Positions 8,971 through 18,202 of a stretch of DNA of 40,730 bases are shown here, one piece after another. The number at the start of each line of letters is the position of its first letter. Positions within the stretch are counted from its first letter, which is position 1. Source of the DNA: Campylobacter sp. (GTDB lineage Bacteria; Campylobacterota; Campylobacteria; Campylobacterales; Campylobacteraceae). The stretch lies in the NCBI GenBank assembly GCA_022775765.1, contig JALFKC010000019.1, forward strand, positions 1-40,730, given 5' to 3'. The notes under the pieces are model-generated. The model was given only the letters and a program-made list of their open reading frames with translations. It ran no database searches and was not told the origin of the DNA. Position numbers and translations under genes: made by a program.

Positions 8971-10035
8971 TTAACTCTCTTTCTTATTGTTTAAATTTGC
9001 ACCGACTGCTTTTTGGATATTTTCAAAACCATCTTTTTCAAGCAAAGTTTTTAGACCTTCGTTGATATCTCTAGCAATACTTGGGCCTTTGAAAATAAAG
9101 CTTGAGTAAATTTGGACTAAATTTGCTCCATCTTTGATACGCGTATAAGCTTCATCCGCACTATCAATTCCGCCTGAACTTATCAAAACACACTTGCCAA
9201 AAAGCTCTTTAGCCAAAGCTTTAAAAAACTCACGTGACTTCTCTTTGATAGCATTGCCGCTAATTCCACCAGTGTTAAAGCGGTTATTAATTAGCGAATA
9301 ATCAACACTAGTATTATTGATAATTATACCTTTTATGCCTAAATTTAGGGCTTCCTTGCATAAATTTAGAGCGTTTTCTACGCTCATATCTGGGGCGATT
9401 TTAAGGAAAATCGGTTTTTGAGTTAAGCTCTTGCTCATTAAAATTTTCAAAAACTCTACATTTTGAAGCTCTCTTAAATTTGGCGTATTTGGCGAGCTGA
9501 TATTGATGACAAATGCGTCACAAACCCCATCAAACTCTTTAAGCAAAAACTCATATTCAAGGTGGGCGTCTTCATTTGGTGTGGTTTTGTTTTTGCCGAT
9601 ATTTGCGATTAATGGGATACTAAACGGATATAGTTTTTCCACTCTTTGCTTGATAATTTTAGCACCATCGTTATTAAATCCCATATGATTTACGATGGTT
9701 TCTATCTCAGGAAGTCTAAAAAGGCGAGGTTTATCGTTGCCACTTTGAGACTCTTTAGTTAGAGTTCCATACTCAATATAGCTAAATCCAAGTGAGGTTA
9801 AAGGAGATATCATAGTTGCGTTTTTGTCAAATCCGCCTGCTAGACCTACAGGATTGTAAAATTTCATCCCTAAAATTTCTTGGTACAAAGCTTCATCATC
9901 AAAGCAAAATTTATTCGCACTAAAGCTTAAAATTCCCGGGAAAATTTTGGTAGCTCTCATCGCAGTTTCTGCAATTTTGTGAGCGGTTTCAGGCTGAAAT
10001 TTAAAAAAAACTTTTTTAATGCTATCGTAGTTCAT
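8971..10035 (-). CDS. pyrD: Dihydroorotate dehydrogenase, class 2 (quinone-linked)
   Basis: The 354-residue flavoenzyme oxidises dihydroorotate to orotate in pyrimidine synthesis and passes electrons to the membrane quinone pool. The N-terminal helical extension (about 1-40, KKVFFKFQPETAHKIAE) marks class 2. FMN and substrate blocks include NPVGLAGGFDKNA, MGFNNDGA, NISSPNTPNLR (catalytic Ser), IIINNTSVDYS and ISSGGIDSADEAY. It is the first gene of the minus-strand operon. An AAGGAG ribosome site lies five bases before the ATG. Confidence 0.94.
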   Translation of the reverse strand: MNYDSIKKVFFKFQPETAHKIAETAMRATKIFPGILSFSANKFCFDDEALYQEILGMKFYNPVGLAGGFDKNATMISPLTSLGFSYIEYGTLTKESQSGNDKPRLFRLPEIETIVNHMGFNNDGAKIIKQRVEKLYPFSIPLIANIGKNKTTPNEDAHLEYEFLLKEFDGVCDAFVINISSPNTPNLRELQNVEFLKILMSKSLTQKPIFLKIAPDMSVENALNLCKEALNLGIKGIIINNTSVDYSLINNRFNTGGISGNAIKEKSREFFKALAKELFGKCVLISSGGIDSADEAYTRIKDGANLVQIYSSFIFKGPSIARDINEGLKTLLEKDGFENIQKAVGANLNNKKES

Positions 10036-10147
10036 TTTATCTCCTTAAAGCCTATAATTCTATCAAATTAATTGTTAAAATTCTCTTTGTTTGTGCTAAA
10101 TTTGAGTATAAAACTAAATATGTAATTGAAATTTGAGATTTTAAAAG

Positions 10148-10175
10148 TTTAGCGTCAAATTTAATTGACGCTAAA
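10148..10175 (-). terminator. Terminator of the TonB-receptor pseudogene
   Basis: Arms TTTAGCGTCAA and TTGACGCTAAA are perfectly complementary (11 bp) around a 6-base loop. The hairpin starts 7 bases past the receptor stop codon. On the minus strand it is followed by a short T-run. It survives although the gene in front of it is broken. Confidence 0.75.
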
Positions 10176-10182
10176 TATAGAT

Positions 10183-12559
10183 TTAATATTTGTAGCTAAA
10201 GCTTACAATACCAGTTCTAACCTCTTGCGTAGTTGTTTATCACGCTTCTATCGCCATATTCGATATAAAAGTAGCGTTGAGACGTAGCGTCGTTGTTAGA
10301 ATCAAGTGGTCCCATATTTTTTGTCAAATACGTTTTGAAGTTCAGCTTTGATAATTAGATTTTGATTGCTTCCCAGCTTATATAAAAGTCAAAAATCAAA
10401 GGTTGGCTTTTGATAATTTCAGTTGGTCTTGAGTATTTTCCCCTCTATGCAACCAGATACGACCTCGCCTTCGCCAACTTCTACAAATGAGTTTGCTTTT
10501 TTACTATAAAATGCTCTTTTGCTTTTGCCGTAGTATTTAGCGGTGGTGCCAATGGTTAGCTTTTCATCCAAAAATCTAAATCTCATATCTACACTTCCAT
10601 AGTCTTTTGGAAGCATTGTGACTTTACTTAGTACATATCCTTGCTGTTCGTTACTTTGAATTCTACTAGTATCAAGGCAAGAACTTGCGTCTGTGATGGA
10701 AGTTGGCTGGTTGGTATTTTGCTTTGCGTAGACTAGATTGACATAAAATTCTCCCATATCATAGCTTAATTCAACTTTCCTACCGTGCATTTTGACTGTT
10801 TTATCATAATTATCAGACATTATTTGATTGACAAAAGCCCATTTTCATCTTCTGCTACAGTTAAAATATGTGGATATAATCATTAATGTGAGTGTTATAA
10901 TACACAGCCTTAAAGCCAAAAATATCATCATCAGTTGTGAGATTTTCTTTAAAGCTATTAAAGCAAAATTGCCAAGTTTTTGCAGTTTCTGGTTCTAGGT
11001 TTAAATTTGGTCCAAAAATATCTCTAGTTGAAAAATAGATTTCTTGAATGTTTGGTATTCTATGGTTTTTGCTATAGCTGATAAATGACACAAACAGCTC
11101 ATCAATCTCAGCACTTAGTATGGCTGAATAATTAAACGCACTATCTTTACCACCATCATAATTCCCAAAATCAGTTTGAAGTTCACAGTTCCAACATATT
11201 TACTGGTTTTGTAATTCATCTGTTCGTATCAAACTCTATCGGCGTAATCTTTTTCATATTTTGCTACGATGGCGCCATATCCTTTTAAACTGCTTTCCAC
11301 TATGTTTGAAATCCACCAAATTAGCACTCATATCAAGCTTAAATATATCGTGGGCTAAGTTTAAATCTGTATAGACAGTAAGGAATTTTTGTTCTCCATT
11401 TGGCTAAAAGTGTTTGCTCTATAACCCATACTTCTTGAGTATTTATTTCCTTTTAGATTTTCTCCCCTTAAGATTTGCTGTTTTCTTTGTTCGCGAAGTT
11501 TTGGATCTCTAATCTTTCTAAGTTCAGTTTGATAATTATAAAAATAGACAAGCTCATAAGGGTGTCTATTTTTTTATAGGTATTTTTTTGAGTTGCTAAA
11601 ACCCAAGTGTAAAATCCAAAAATGTATTATCAAATGGATTTGTTTTAAAGGTATTGCTGATATCAAATGTAAAAAATTTGTTTTGGTCTCTACATTTTCT
11701 ATTAGCTTTTACCAGAGATAAATGAGTCTCGTCTATATTTTTAAGTAGTTTCGTTGTAGGCTACTATTAAATTCAGATCAAGTAAGTCGCCATTATTTGC
11801 ATTATAGTTGAGTTGATAACTATCACTCTCGATTTTTCTAGCCAAAATGGTGTTTTCTAAGATTCTATAAGAAACTGCAAAGAGTGAATATCATCAAAAA
11901 ACTCAAATTTAAACATATTGTTTTTTATGCGTTGCTTAAGCTTATTTGGATCAAGTGGGCTTGTATCTTTGTCAGCTTTTTGTATCTCCCAAAGATCATA
12001 TCCAACCTCGCCTGGTGATATGTATTGATCCCACTTTTCATCCCGCTAATTCTCTTTTGAACTTTGAAAAACGCGTCTTTTTGAGATTGCAAATTTTGGG
12101 CCACCGCCAAATTTATAACTTTGTGAGATTTTTCTATCGCTAAAGCTACCTCTTTTAATATCCACTCCAACTATAAAACTTGGATCAATCAACGCTCCAA
12201 ATTGCGAAGTTGAGCCGGTTCTCACCATTATCAAGACCAGTTGCATAAAAAGTCTGAGTGATTCCATCGACCATAGTATTCACCTACCAAGTCCTGAGGT
12301 GTTGTGGATATTGACTGAGACTGTGCCTGAGAATTTGTCTTGATTGGTAAAACCCCAGGAATTTCTCTTATAATACTATCGATACTTTTAGTAGAGATAG
12401 CGATATATTCTCTAGCACTCACAGCTTTGGTTTTTTGATAGACTTTTTTGTCATTTTTTAGCTCTTTGACTGCGACATCAATAGTATCAAGACTACATTT
12501 TCTTGGGCTGTAGCATAACAATATAGTAGTGTCATACTAAATTTGCAAATTTGCTTCAT
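10183..12559 (-). pseudogene. Degraded TonB-dependent outer-membrane receptor
   Basis: The remnant of about 790 codons has a signal peptide start MKQICKFSMTLLYCYATAQENV (ATG at 12559-12557). A frameshift leads to a plug domain with VYQKTKAVSAREYIAIST and IIREIPGV. Barrel pieces are scattered over three frames: SYSKNHRIPNIQEIYFS with NLEPETAKTWQF near 11000, a strand-rich piece at 10419-10820, and a C-terminal strand RTGIVSFSYKY ending at 10183. Frameshifts and stops are numerous throughout. Intact receptors of this type import iron-siderophore, heme or similar ligands with TonB; the ligand cannot be named. The terminator and a Fur-box-like palindrome still flank it. Confidence 0.85.
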
Positions 12560-12570
12560 TTGCTCTACTA

Positions 12571-12591
12571 TAATAATGAATATAATTATTA
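12571..12591. promoter_or_regulatory. Fur-box-like palindrome upstream of the receptor remnant
   Basis: TAATAAT and ATTATTA flank a 7-base centre. The site begins 12 bases before the receptor start codon. Dyad A/T-rich sites of this kind in front of TonB receptors are often Fur operators. The local sequence is so AT-rich that chance is a real alternative. Confidence 0.3.
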
Positions 12592-12832
12592 AATTAAGGG
12601 TGAAATTATAATTTAAAAAATATTAAATTAATCTTAAAGATATAATGAATATAACATTTAATAATTTTTAGTATTAAGCTATAAATATAATTAAATGGTT
12701 AAAATATCCAAATTTATGGGTATTTTATGGGCAACTTTCACTTAGATAAATTCTATAAAAATATATAAAATTATCTAACTTTTTTGTATATTTATCTTGA
12801 CATATAAATTTAAATTTGCTCATACTTGTTCT
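12592..12832. other. AT-rich gap between receptor promoter and IS607 remnant
   Basis: No gene is seen. The left end of the insertion element must lie here. A TTGACA hexamer at 12797-12802 with a weak partner 17 bases on could be the tnpA promoter. No terminal inverted repeat is visible, which agrees with the IS607 family, which lacks them. Confidence 0.4.
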
Positions 12833-13431
12833 ATGAATAAATTATTATCAATAGGACAAGCCCAAAAGCTCTTGGTGTTACTACTTCGTAATTGGGATAA
12901 AAAAGGCTTATTAAAGCCTGATGAACTTACTCGTGGTGGGGATATAAGCTTGAAACACTTAAAAACATAAATCGCAATACTGTTTTTAGAAACGATAACC
13001 TAAAAACAGTAGAAGAGTTAGCTCTTTAGACCAAAAAGATGATTTAAATCGCCAAGTGTAAGTATTAGAGTTATATTGTTCTAAACAAGGCTTTGATTAT
13101 GAAATCATACAAGATTTAAGTAGTGGTATGAATTACTACAAAAAAGGCTTAACAAAGCTACTTAATTTAATTCTTGATGGTAAAGTTAAAAGGCTTATTT
13201 TAACTCATAAAGATAGATTATTAAGATTTGGTGCAGAACTTGTATTTTCTATATGTCAAGCAAAAGAAGTTGAAGTTATAATAATAAACAGAGGCGAAGA
13301 AAATATAAAATTTGAAGAATAGTTGGCAAAAGATATCCTTGAAACCATTACTGAGTTTTTTGCTAGACTTTATAAAAAATAAAAAATTACTTGATGAAAT
13401 GCAAGAAGTGGTAAATAACAGTGTCGGTTAA
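12833..13431 (+). pseudogene. tnpA: Decayed IS607-family serine recombinase
   Basis: The N-terminus MNKLLSIGQAQKLL begins a MerR-like DNA-binding helix pair, but several codons are missing where VTTSTLRNWDKKGLL is expected. The central part then shifts frame. The piece at 13128-13322 (GMNYYKKGLTKLLNLILD, RLILTHKDRLLRFGAELVFSICQ) is the conserved core of the IS607 TnpA resolvase domain. A stop (FEE*LAKDILETITEFFARLY) and another frameshift precede the normal end KLLDEMQEVVNNSVG. IS607 transposases move DNA through a serine-linked intermediate. This copy cannot be active. Confidence 0.85.
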
Positions 13432-13461
13432 AATTTCAAGTAAAACAAACCAAGATGATCA

Positions 13462-14762
13462 ATAACCATAAGTCATAAAATAGAGCTTGTGCCAAATAAT
13501 AAAGCAATCATACATTTTAAAAAGGCTTTTGGTTGTTCTTACTTAGCATATAACTGGGGACTTGCAAAATGGCAAGAATATTATAAACAAGGCATTAAAA
13601 AATCATATTTGGATTTAAAAAAAGAGTTTAATCATATTAAAAAAGATAAATTTCCTTTTGTCTATGAAGTAAGCAAATATGCTACGTAACAGCCGTTTTT
13701 GAATTTAAATTTAGCCTTTAATAAATTCTTTAAAGACTTAAAGCGTGGAATTGTAAGCTATCCAAAATTTAAAAAGAAAAAAGATAATTTTGGCTCTTAT
13801 TATATAGGTGGAGACCAAGTTATATTAAGTGATGTAAATAAAAATTCTAAAAAATTACTTAATCAAAATAGTAAAAAACAATATCTAAAAATTCCAAATT
13901 ACGGACTTGTAAAGATGAGAGAAAAACTTAGATTTAAAGGTAAAATTAACTCAGTAACAATTAGCCAAAAAGCTAATAAATTTTACGCTTCATTTTCAAT
14001 GCAAATATCAAAAGATGAATATAGTAAAACACATAAAATAACTATTAAAAATAATCAATCAGTAGGAATTGATTTAGGTATTAAAGAGTTTATTAGTCTG
14101 TCTAATGGCTTAGAAATAAAAGCACCAAAGCCACTAATAAGCTTAATAGATTTTTGATAAAAAGAGCTAGACAACTCTCTAAAAAACAACATCTAAAAAC
14201 CAAAGATGAAGCTTTTTAGAGAGTTAAAAAGTCAAAGAATTATCTAAAAGCAACTATTAGGCTAAACAAAATACATTAAAGAATTTCCAATATTAGAAAT
14301 GATTTTTTACATCTGTTATTGTAAGAAATTTTGATTACATAGGACTTGAAAACTTAAATACGCAAGGAGTGATGAAAAATCATAAATTAACCAAAAGCTT
14401 AGCCGATTTAAGCTTTTATGAGTTTTACAGACAGCTTGAGTATAAAGCAAAATATCAAGAAAAAGAAATTTATAGAGTAAGTAAATTTTATCCAAGCTCT
14501 AAAATTATGTTATAATTGCGGAAGCATAAAACAAGATTTAACTTTGAAAGATAGAGTGTATAAATGTAATAGTTGTGGAAACATCATAAATAGAGATATT
14601 AACGCAAGTATTAATTTATATAAATTTGTAAATAAATCAGTAGGATTAGTTCAATCCGAATTTACGCCTATGGACTTGACGGCAATGCAACAAGATTTAG
14701 CAATAAATCAAATTGCAACCAGCAAGGCTGAAATAAGAATACAACAGAAATCCTATTTATAG
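13462..14762 (+). pseudogene. tnpB: Decayed TnpB (IS607-associated RNA-guided nuclease)
   Basis: Reconstruction starts at 13462, where the expected ATG reads ATA. It then gives ITISHKIELVPNNKAIIHFKKAFG. A stop follows at YAT*QPFLNLN (CAA to TAA). An open stretch comes next with SVGIDLGIKEF, the first RuvC motif. After 14157 several frameshifts break the middle, including the YIGLENLNTQG region with the second catalytic residue. The end has the four-cysteine zinc finger (CYNCGS, CNSCGN) and the third RuvC motif NRDINASINL. TnpB cleaves DNA guided by an RNA from the element end. All three RuvC motifs can still be read, but not in one frame. Confidence 0.88.
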
Positions 14763-14786
14763 ATTTTTGTATCTATTTATAGGATT
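14742..14786 (+). repeat. Imperfect inverted repeat at the right end of the IS607 remnant
   Basis: ATCCTATTTATAGAT and ATCTATTTATAGGAT pair except for a two-base centre in each arm. The hairpin overlaps the tnpB stop codon and lies just before the host-derived SDR sequence. In TnpB elements the guide RNA comes from this position, so the hairpin may be a piece of that RNA or a terminator. I infer this from position only. Confidence 0.35.
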
Positions 14787-14794
14787 TTATAGGT

Positions 14795-15176
14795 TTGTAG
14801 GGACGGGTGGATGGAAGCCCTTAGAATGGAAGTGCTGACTTTGGGATAGAGTGTATGTTGGTTGAGCCAGGAGCTTTTAGGACGGAGTTTTTTTAAGGAG
14901 AGTTCGTCGTTTAAGTTTAGCGATATCAAGCTTAGTGCGTATGATGGCAAACGAGAAGAGCTTTACAGCCACTTTAAAAACTGGGATGGCAAACAAGATG
15001 GCAATCCTAAGAAATTTGCCATTCAGCTTTTTAAGGTTTTGGAAATGAGTGAGCTTCCACTAAGGGTGCTTATTAGCAAGTCGGCGTTTAGTCAGATAGA
15101 TGAGTATTATATTAAACGTTATGAGAGTTTTAAGGCTTTAAAAAATATTACGATAGATACAGAATTTGATAATTAA
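14795..15176 (+). pseudogene. C-terminal stump of a short-chain dehydrogenase
   Basis: Just after the insertion element the sequence encodes MEALRMEV, then after a frameshift SADFGIECMLVEPGAFRTEFF, a hallmark SDR C-terminal block. In a T-run near 14893 (seven T where six would keep frame) it shifts again into KESSSFKFSDIKLSAYDGK, and it ends normally at 15176. The Rossmann N-terminus and the active-site Tyr/Lys are gone, so the protein is dead. The insertion or a deletion linked to it probably removed the 5' part. The alcohol dehydrogenase gene starts 10 bp downstream and may once have been cotranscribed. Confidence 0.75.
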
Positions 15177-15186
15177 AGGAGAAAAG

Positions 15187-16242
15187 ATGAAAACATTAGC
15201 TTACGCAGCATTTTCAAGCACTACACCACTCGTGCCTTACGAGTTTGAAAGGAGAGAGCCACGCGAAAACGATGTGGTGATTGATATTCTTTATTGTGGG
15301 GTTTGTCACTCGGATTTGCATACGATAAATGGCGACTGGAATGCAAAATTTCCGGTTGTGCCAGGTCACGAAATCATCGGAAAAGTAGCCAAAATAGGCG
15401 ATAAAGTCAGTAAATTTAAAGTCGGCGATTTCGTAGGAGTTGGCTGCATGGTGGATAGTTGTATGGACTGTGAGCCTTGCAAAGCTGGTTTGGAGCAGTT
15501 TTGCGAAGAGGGCAACACTCAGACTTACAACGGCGTTGATAGGATTGATGGAATGCCAACGCAGGGCGGATACTCTACAAATATAGTCGTTAGAGAGGAA
15601 TTTGTGCTAAAAATCCCTAGCGGAATGGATCTCAAATCCGCAGCCCCTGTGCTTTGTGCTGGGATCACAACTTGGTCGCCACTTAGGAGATATGGCGTCA
15701 AAAAGGGCTCAAAAGTCGCGGTCGTGGGACTTGGAGGTTTAGGGCATATGGCGTTAAAACTCGCAAACGCTTTGGGTGCGGAAGTTACGCTATTTACTAG
15801 AACGCCTAGCAAAGCGAACGAAGCGGTGCGTCTTGGGGCTCATAAAGTAGTCATTTCAACGAATGCTGACGAGATGAGTGCGGTTAGGAATAAATTTGAT
15901 CTCATCATCGACACCGTGCCATATAATCACGACGTAAATCCCTATGTTAGCACACTTCACGCTTTTGGAACTATCGTTTTGGTGGGGTATTTGGGTGAGC
16001 TTTCGCCAACTCTAAACACAAGCGAACTTGTAATTAGTGCTAAAAATGTGACTGGATCGCCGATTGGTGGGATCAAAGAGACGCAAGAGCTACTTGATTT
16101 TTGCGGGGAGCATAAAATCGGTGCTGATATCGAGATGATAAATATGCAAGATATCAACGAAGCACACAAAAGAATGGTAAGAAGCGATGTAAAATATCGC
16201 TTTGTGATAGATATGAAGTCGTTGCGGAAAACTAAAAACTGA
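15187..16242 (+). CDS. Zinc-dependent NAD(P) alcohol dehydrogenase (YahK/cinnamyl type)
   Basis: The 351-residue medium-chain dehydrogenase starts at MKTLAYAAFSS. The ATG at 15187 is preceded by AAAGGAG, which favours it over the in-frame upstream codons. Catalytic zinc ligands are in CGVCHSDLH and GHE. The structural zinc site is the four-cysteine block CMDCEPCKAGLEQFC. The Rossmann motif VGLGGLGHMALKLA lies near residue 180. Family members reduce aldehydes to alcohols with NADPH. The substrate is not evident. It is intact although the SDR gene in front of it is broken. Its G+C content looks somewhat higher than its neighbours, which may point to acquisition. Confidence 0.9.
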   Translation: MKTLAYAAFSSTTPLVPYEFERREPRENDVVIDILYCGVCHSDLHTINGDWNAKFPVVPGHEIIGKVAKIGDKVSKFKVGDFVGVGCMVDSCMDCEPCKAGLEQFCEEGNTQTYNGVDRIDGMPTQGGYSTNIVVREEFVLKIPSGMDLKSAAPVLCAGITTWSPLRRYGVKKGSKVAVVGLGGLGHMALKLANALGAEVTLFTRTPSKANEAVRLGAHKVVISTNADEMSAVRNKFDLIIDTVPYNHDVNPYVSTLHAFGTIVLVGYLGELSPTLNTSELVISAKNVTGSPIGGIKETQELLDFCGEHKIGADIEMINMQDINEAHKRMVRSDVKYRFVIDMKSLRKTKN

Positions 16243-17051
16243 GAACGGAATTTTTTAGGGAAGTTTGATTAAAAATTTGTCTGAAATGATCAGATTAGCG
16301 AAATAAAACTTGAATTTGTAATAATATTCAAGACAGACATTTGGATATATGATTACGGAAATAAAATTTGGGCTTGAGTTTATTTGAGTTAAATTTCGCT
16401 ATAAGTAGTGACTGTTTTGGGGTATTAATGAGGGATAATTTTAATTAAGTCATATTTTTAGCCAAATTTACTGACTTAATCCCCAAACCTTAAACAATTT
16501 TATCTATTTTTACTATCAAGCCTTAAAAATCAAAAATCCCTATATTTAGCTGTTTTGTTATTTTTGTAATAAATTTTAGGAAATTATATATTTGTTAAAC
16601 ATTAGCCATTATTCGCCGTTTAAAACCCTTTAAATGCCGTTTAAAAGTTTTATTTTGTGAATGTTTTTGTGAGAAAATCGCCCTTTTGAGATATTTGGGA
16701 TTTTTTACTATCCTTAAACCACGCACCTAAAATGGGAATCCCACCAGCTCAAACCTCCACCACTCGCCACTTTACTAAGCTTTTCGCCCTATCCAACAAA
16801 TTCCCACTTTATTCACCCCCTTACAACTTCACCAACAAAATTCCATCAAATACCCCATTTTTCAAAACATTATAATTAAAATCTAGATTAAAATCACACA
16901 TTATTTTAAAATAATATGATAAAAATTTTTCAAAATTAGAAAACTAAATTTAACCTAAATATAATAAATTAAATAAAATATTCAACATTTTTATAAGTCC
17001 TTTGGTGATAAAATTGCATATTTTAATTTAATACTAATAAAAGGAGATAGT
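16243..17051. other. Non-coding region upstream of the hydrogenase operon
   Basis: About 0.8 kb without a convincing gene. It contains a direct repeat GCCGTTTAAAA at 16615-16625 and 16636-16646 (21-bp period). A C-rich, G-poor stretch spans about 16737-16865. A 16-bp palindrome sits at 16900-16915. The final AT-rich 130 bp leads to an AAGGAG ribosome site before hydA. The minus strand of about 16650-16743 reads a 30-codon stop-terminated stretch (SKKSQISQKGDFLTKTF) that looks like a coding relic but has no start. The hydrogenase promoter must lie here; I could not fix its hexamers. Confidence 0.5.
16900..16915. promoter_or_regulatory. 16-bp palindrome upstream of hydA
   Basis: ATTATTTTAAAATAAT is a perfect palindrome about 136 bp before the hydA start. 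It could be an operator for a dimeric regulator such as Fur or NikR. It does not match the spaced half-site pattern I know for Helicobacter NikR, so the regulator is unassigned. Confidence 0.3.
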
Positions 17052-18200
17052 ATGGATTACTCGTTAGATAAGATTGGTACTAGACTTGATGAGTTGGCTA
17101 AACTTAAAAAAATGCACTCTGATGGCTCTATAGTAGCTTTACTTGAAAAAAATGGCTTTAGTAGGCGTGATTTTCTTAAGTGGTCAGCTTCTATAGCTGT
17201 GCTTCTTGGGCTTCCAGCTTCATTTGCACCGATAGTTGCAAAAGCGGCTGAATTAAGTGATAGACTTCCTGTGATTTGGCTTCATATGGCTGAATGCACG
17301 GGTTGTAGTGAGAGTTTGCTAAGAAGCGACACGCCAACGATTGATAGCTTGATATTTGATTATATAAGTTTAGAATATCACGAAACTATTATGGCAGCAA
17401 GCGGATGGCAAGCCGAAGAAAACCTTGAAAACGCTATAGAAAAATATAAAGGTAAATATATTTTGATGGTTGAGGGTGGAATTCCAAAGGGTAGTAGTGA
17501 GTTTTTCTTAACTGTTGGACCGCACGGCAAGACAGGTCAAAAACACTGCGAGGACGCAGCAAAAGACGCTCTTGCTATATTTGCCATAGGAACCTGTTCG
17601 AGTTTTGGTGGTGTTCAAGCAGCCTATCCAAATCCTACAAACGCTCAACCACTAAGCAAAATCACAAATAAACCAGTCATAAATGTCCCAGGATGCCCAC
17701 CTAGCGAGAAAAATATCGTAGGAAATGTTATCCATTTTATACTCTTTGGCACACTTCCTGCACTTGATAATTATAACCGTCCAAAATGGGCTTATGGACT
17801 TAGAATTCACGATCTTTGCGAAAGAAGAGGGCATTTTGATGCGGGTGAGTTTGTTCAACACTTTGGCGATGAGGGGGCAAAAAATGGATTTTGTCTTTAT
17901 AAAGTAGGTTGCAAGGGTCCTTATACCTTTAATAACTGCTCAAGAGAGAGATTTAACTCACACACTTCGTGGCCAATCCAAGCAGGACACGGCTGTATAG
18001 GCTGTAGCGAGCCTGATTTTTGGGATAATATGGGGCCATTTGAAGAGCCTTTGGCTGATAGACTTTATCACAGCACATTTGGCGGGCTTGGTTCAGACGC
18101 AACAGCCGATAAAATCGGCATAGGTGTGCTAGCTCTAACAGGTTTAGCAATAGCCACTCACGCAACAATAGCAAGTATAAAGAAAAATAAGGAGTGTTAA
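17052..18200 (+). CDS. hydA: [NiFe] uptake hydrogenase small subunit
   Basis: The 382-residue precursor carries a long twin-arginine signal (SRRDFLK at 37-43, hydrophobic core to about 63, cleavage probably after AKA near 65). It is exported folded together with HydB. Cysteines for the proximal cluster are in ECTGCSES (C82, C85), GTCSSFGG and PGCPPSE. Medial and distal ligands follow in RIHDLCERRGH, VGCKGPYTFNNC and GHGCIGCSEPDFW. A C-terminal membrane helix (IGVLALTGLAIATHATIA) anchors the enzyme facing the periplasm. It is the first gene of the operon, with AAGGAG ahead of its ATG, and hydB starts 2 bp after its stop. Confidence 0.96.
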   Translation: MDYSLDKIGTRLDELAKLKKMHSDGSIVALLEKNGFSRRDFLKWSASIAVLLGLPASFAPIVAKAAELSDRLPVIWLHMAECTGCSESLLRSDTPTIDSLIFDYISLEYHETIMAASGWQAEENLENAIEKYKGKYILMVEGGIPKGSSEFFLTVGPHGKTGQKHCEDAAKDALAIFAIGTCSSFGGVQAAYPNPTNAQPLSKITNKPVINVPGCPPSEKNIVGNVIHFILFGTLPALDNYNRPKWAYGLRIHDLCERRGHFDAGEFVQHFGDEGAKNGFCLYKVGCKGPYTFNNCSRERFNSHTSWPIQAGHGCIGCSEPDFWDNMGPFEEPLADRLYHSTFGGLGSDATADKIGIGVLALTGLAIATHATIASIKKNKEC

Positions 18201-18202
18201 GT

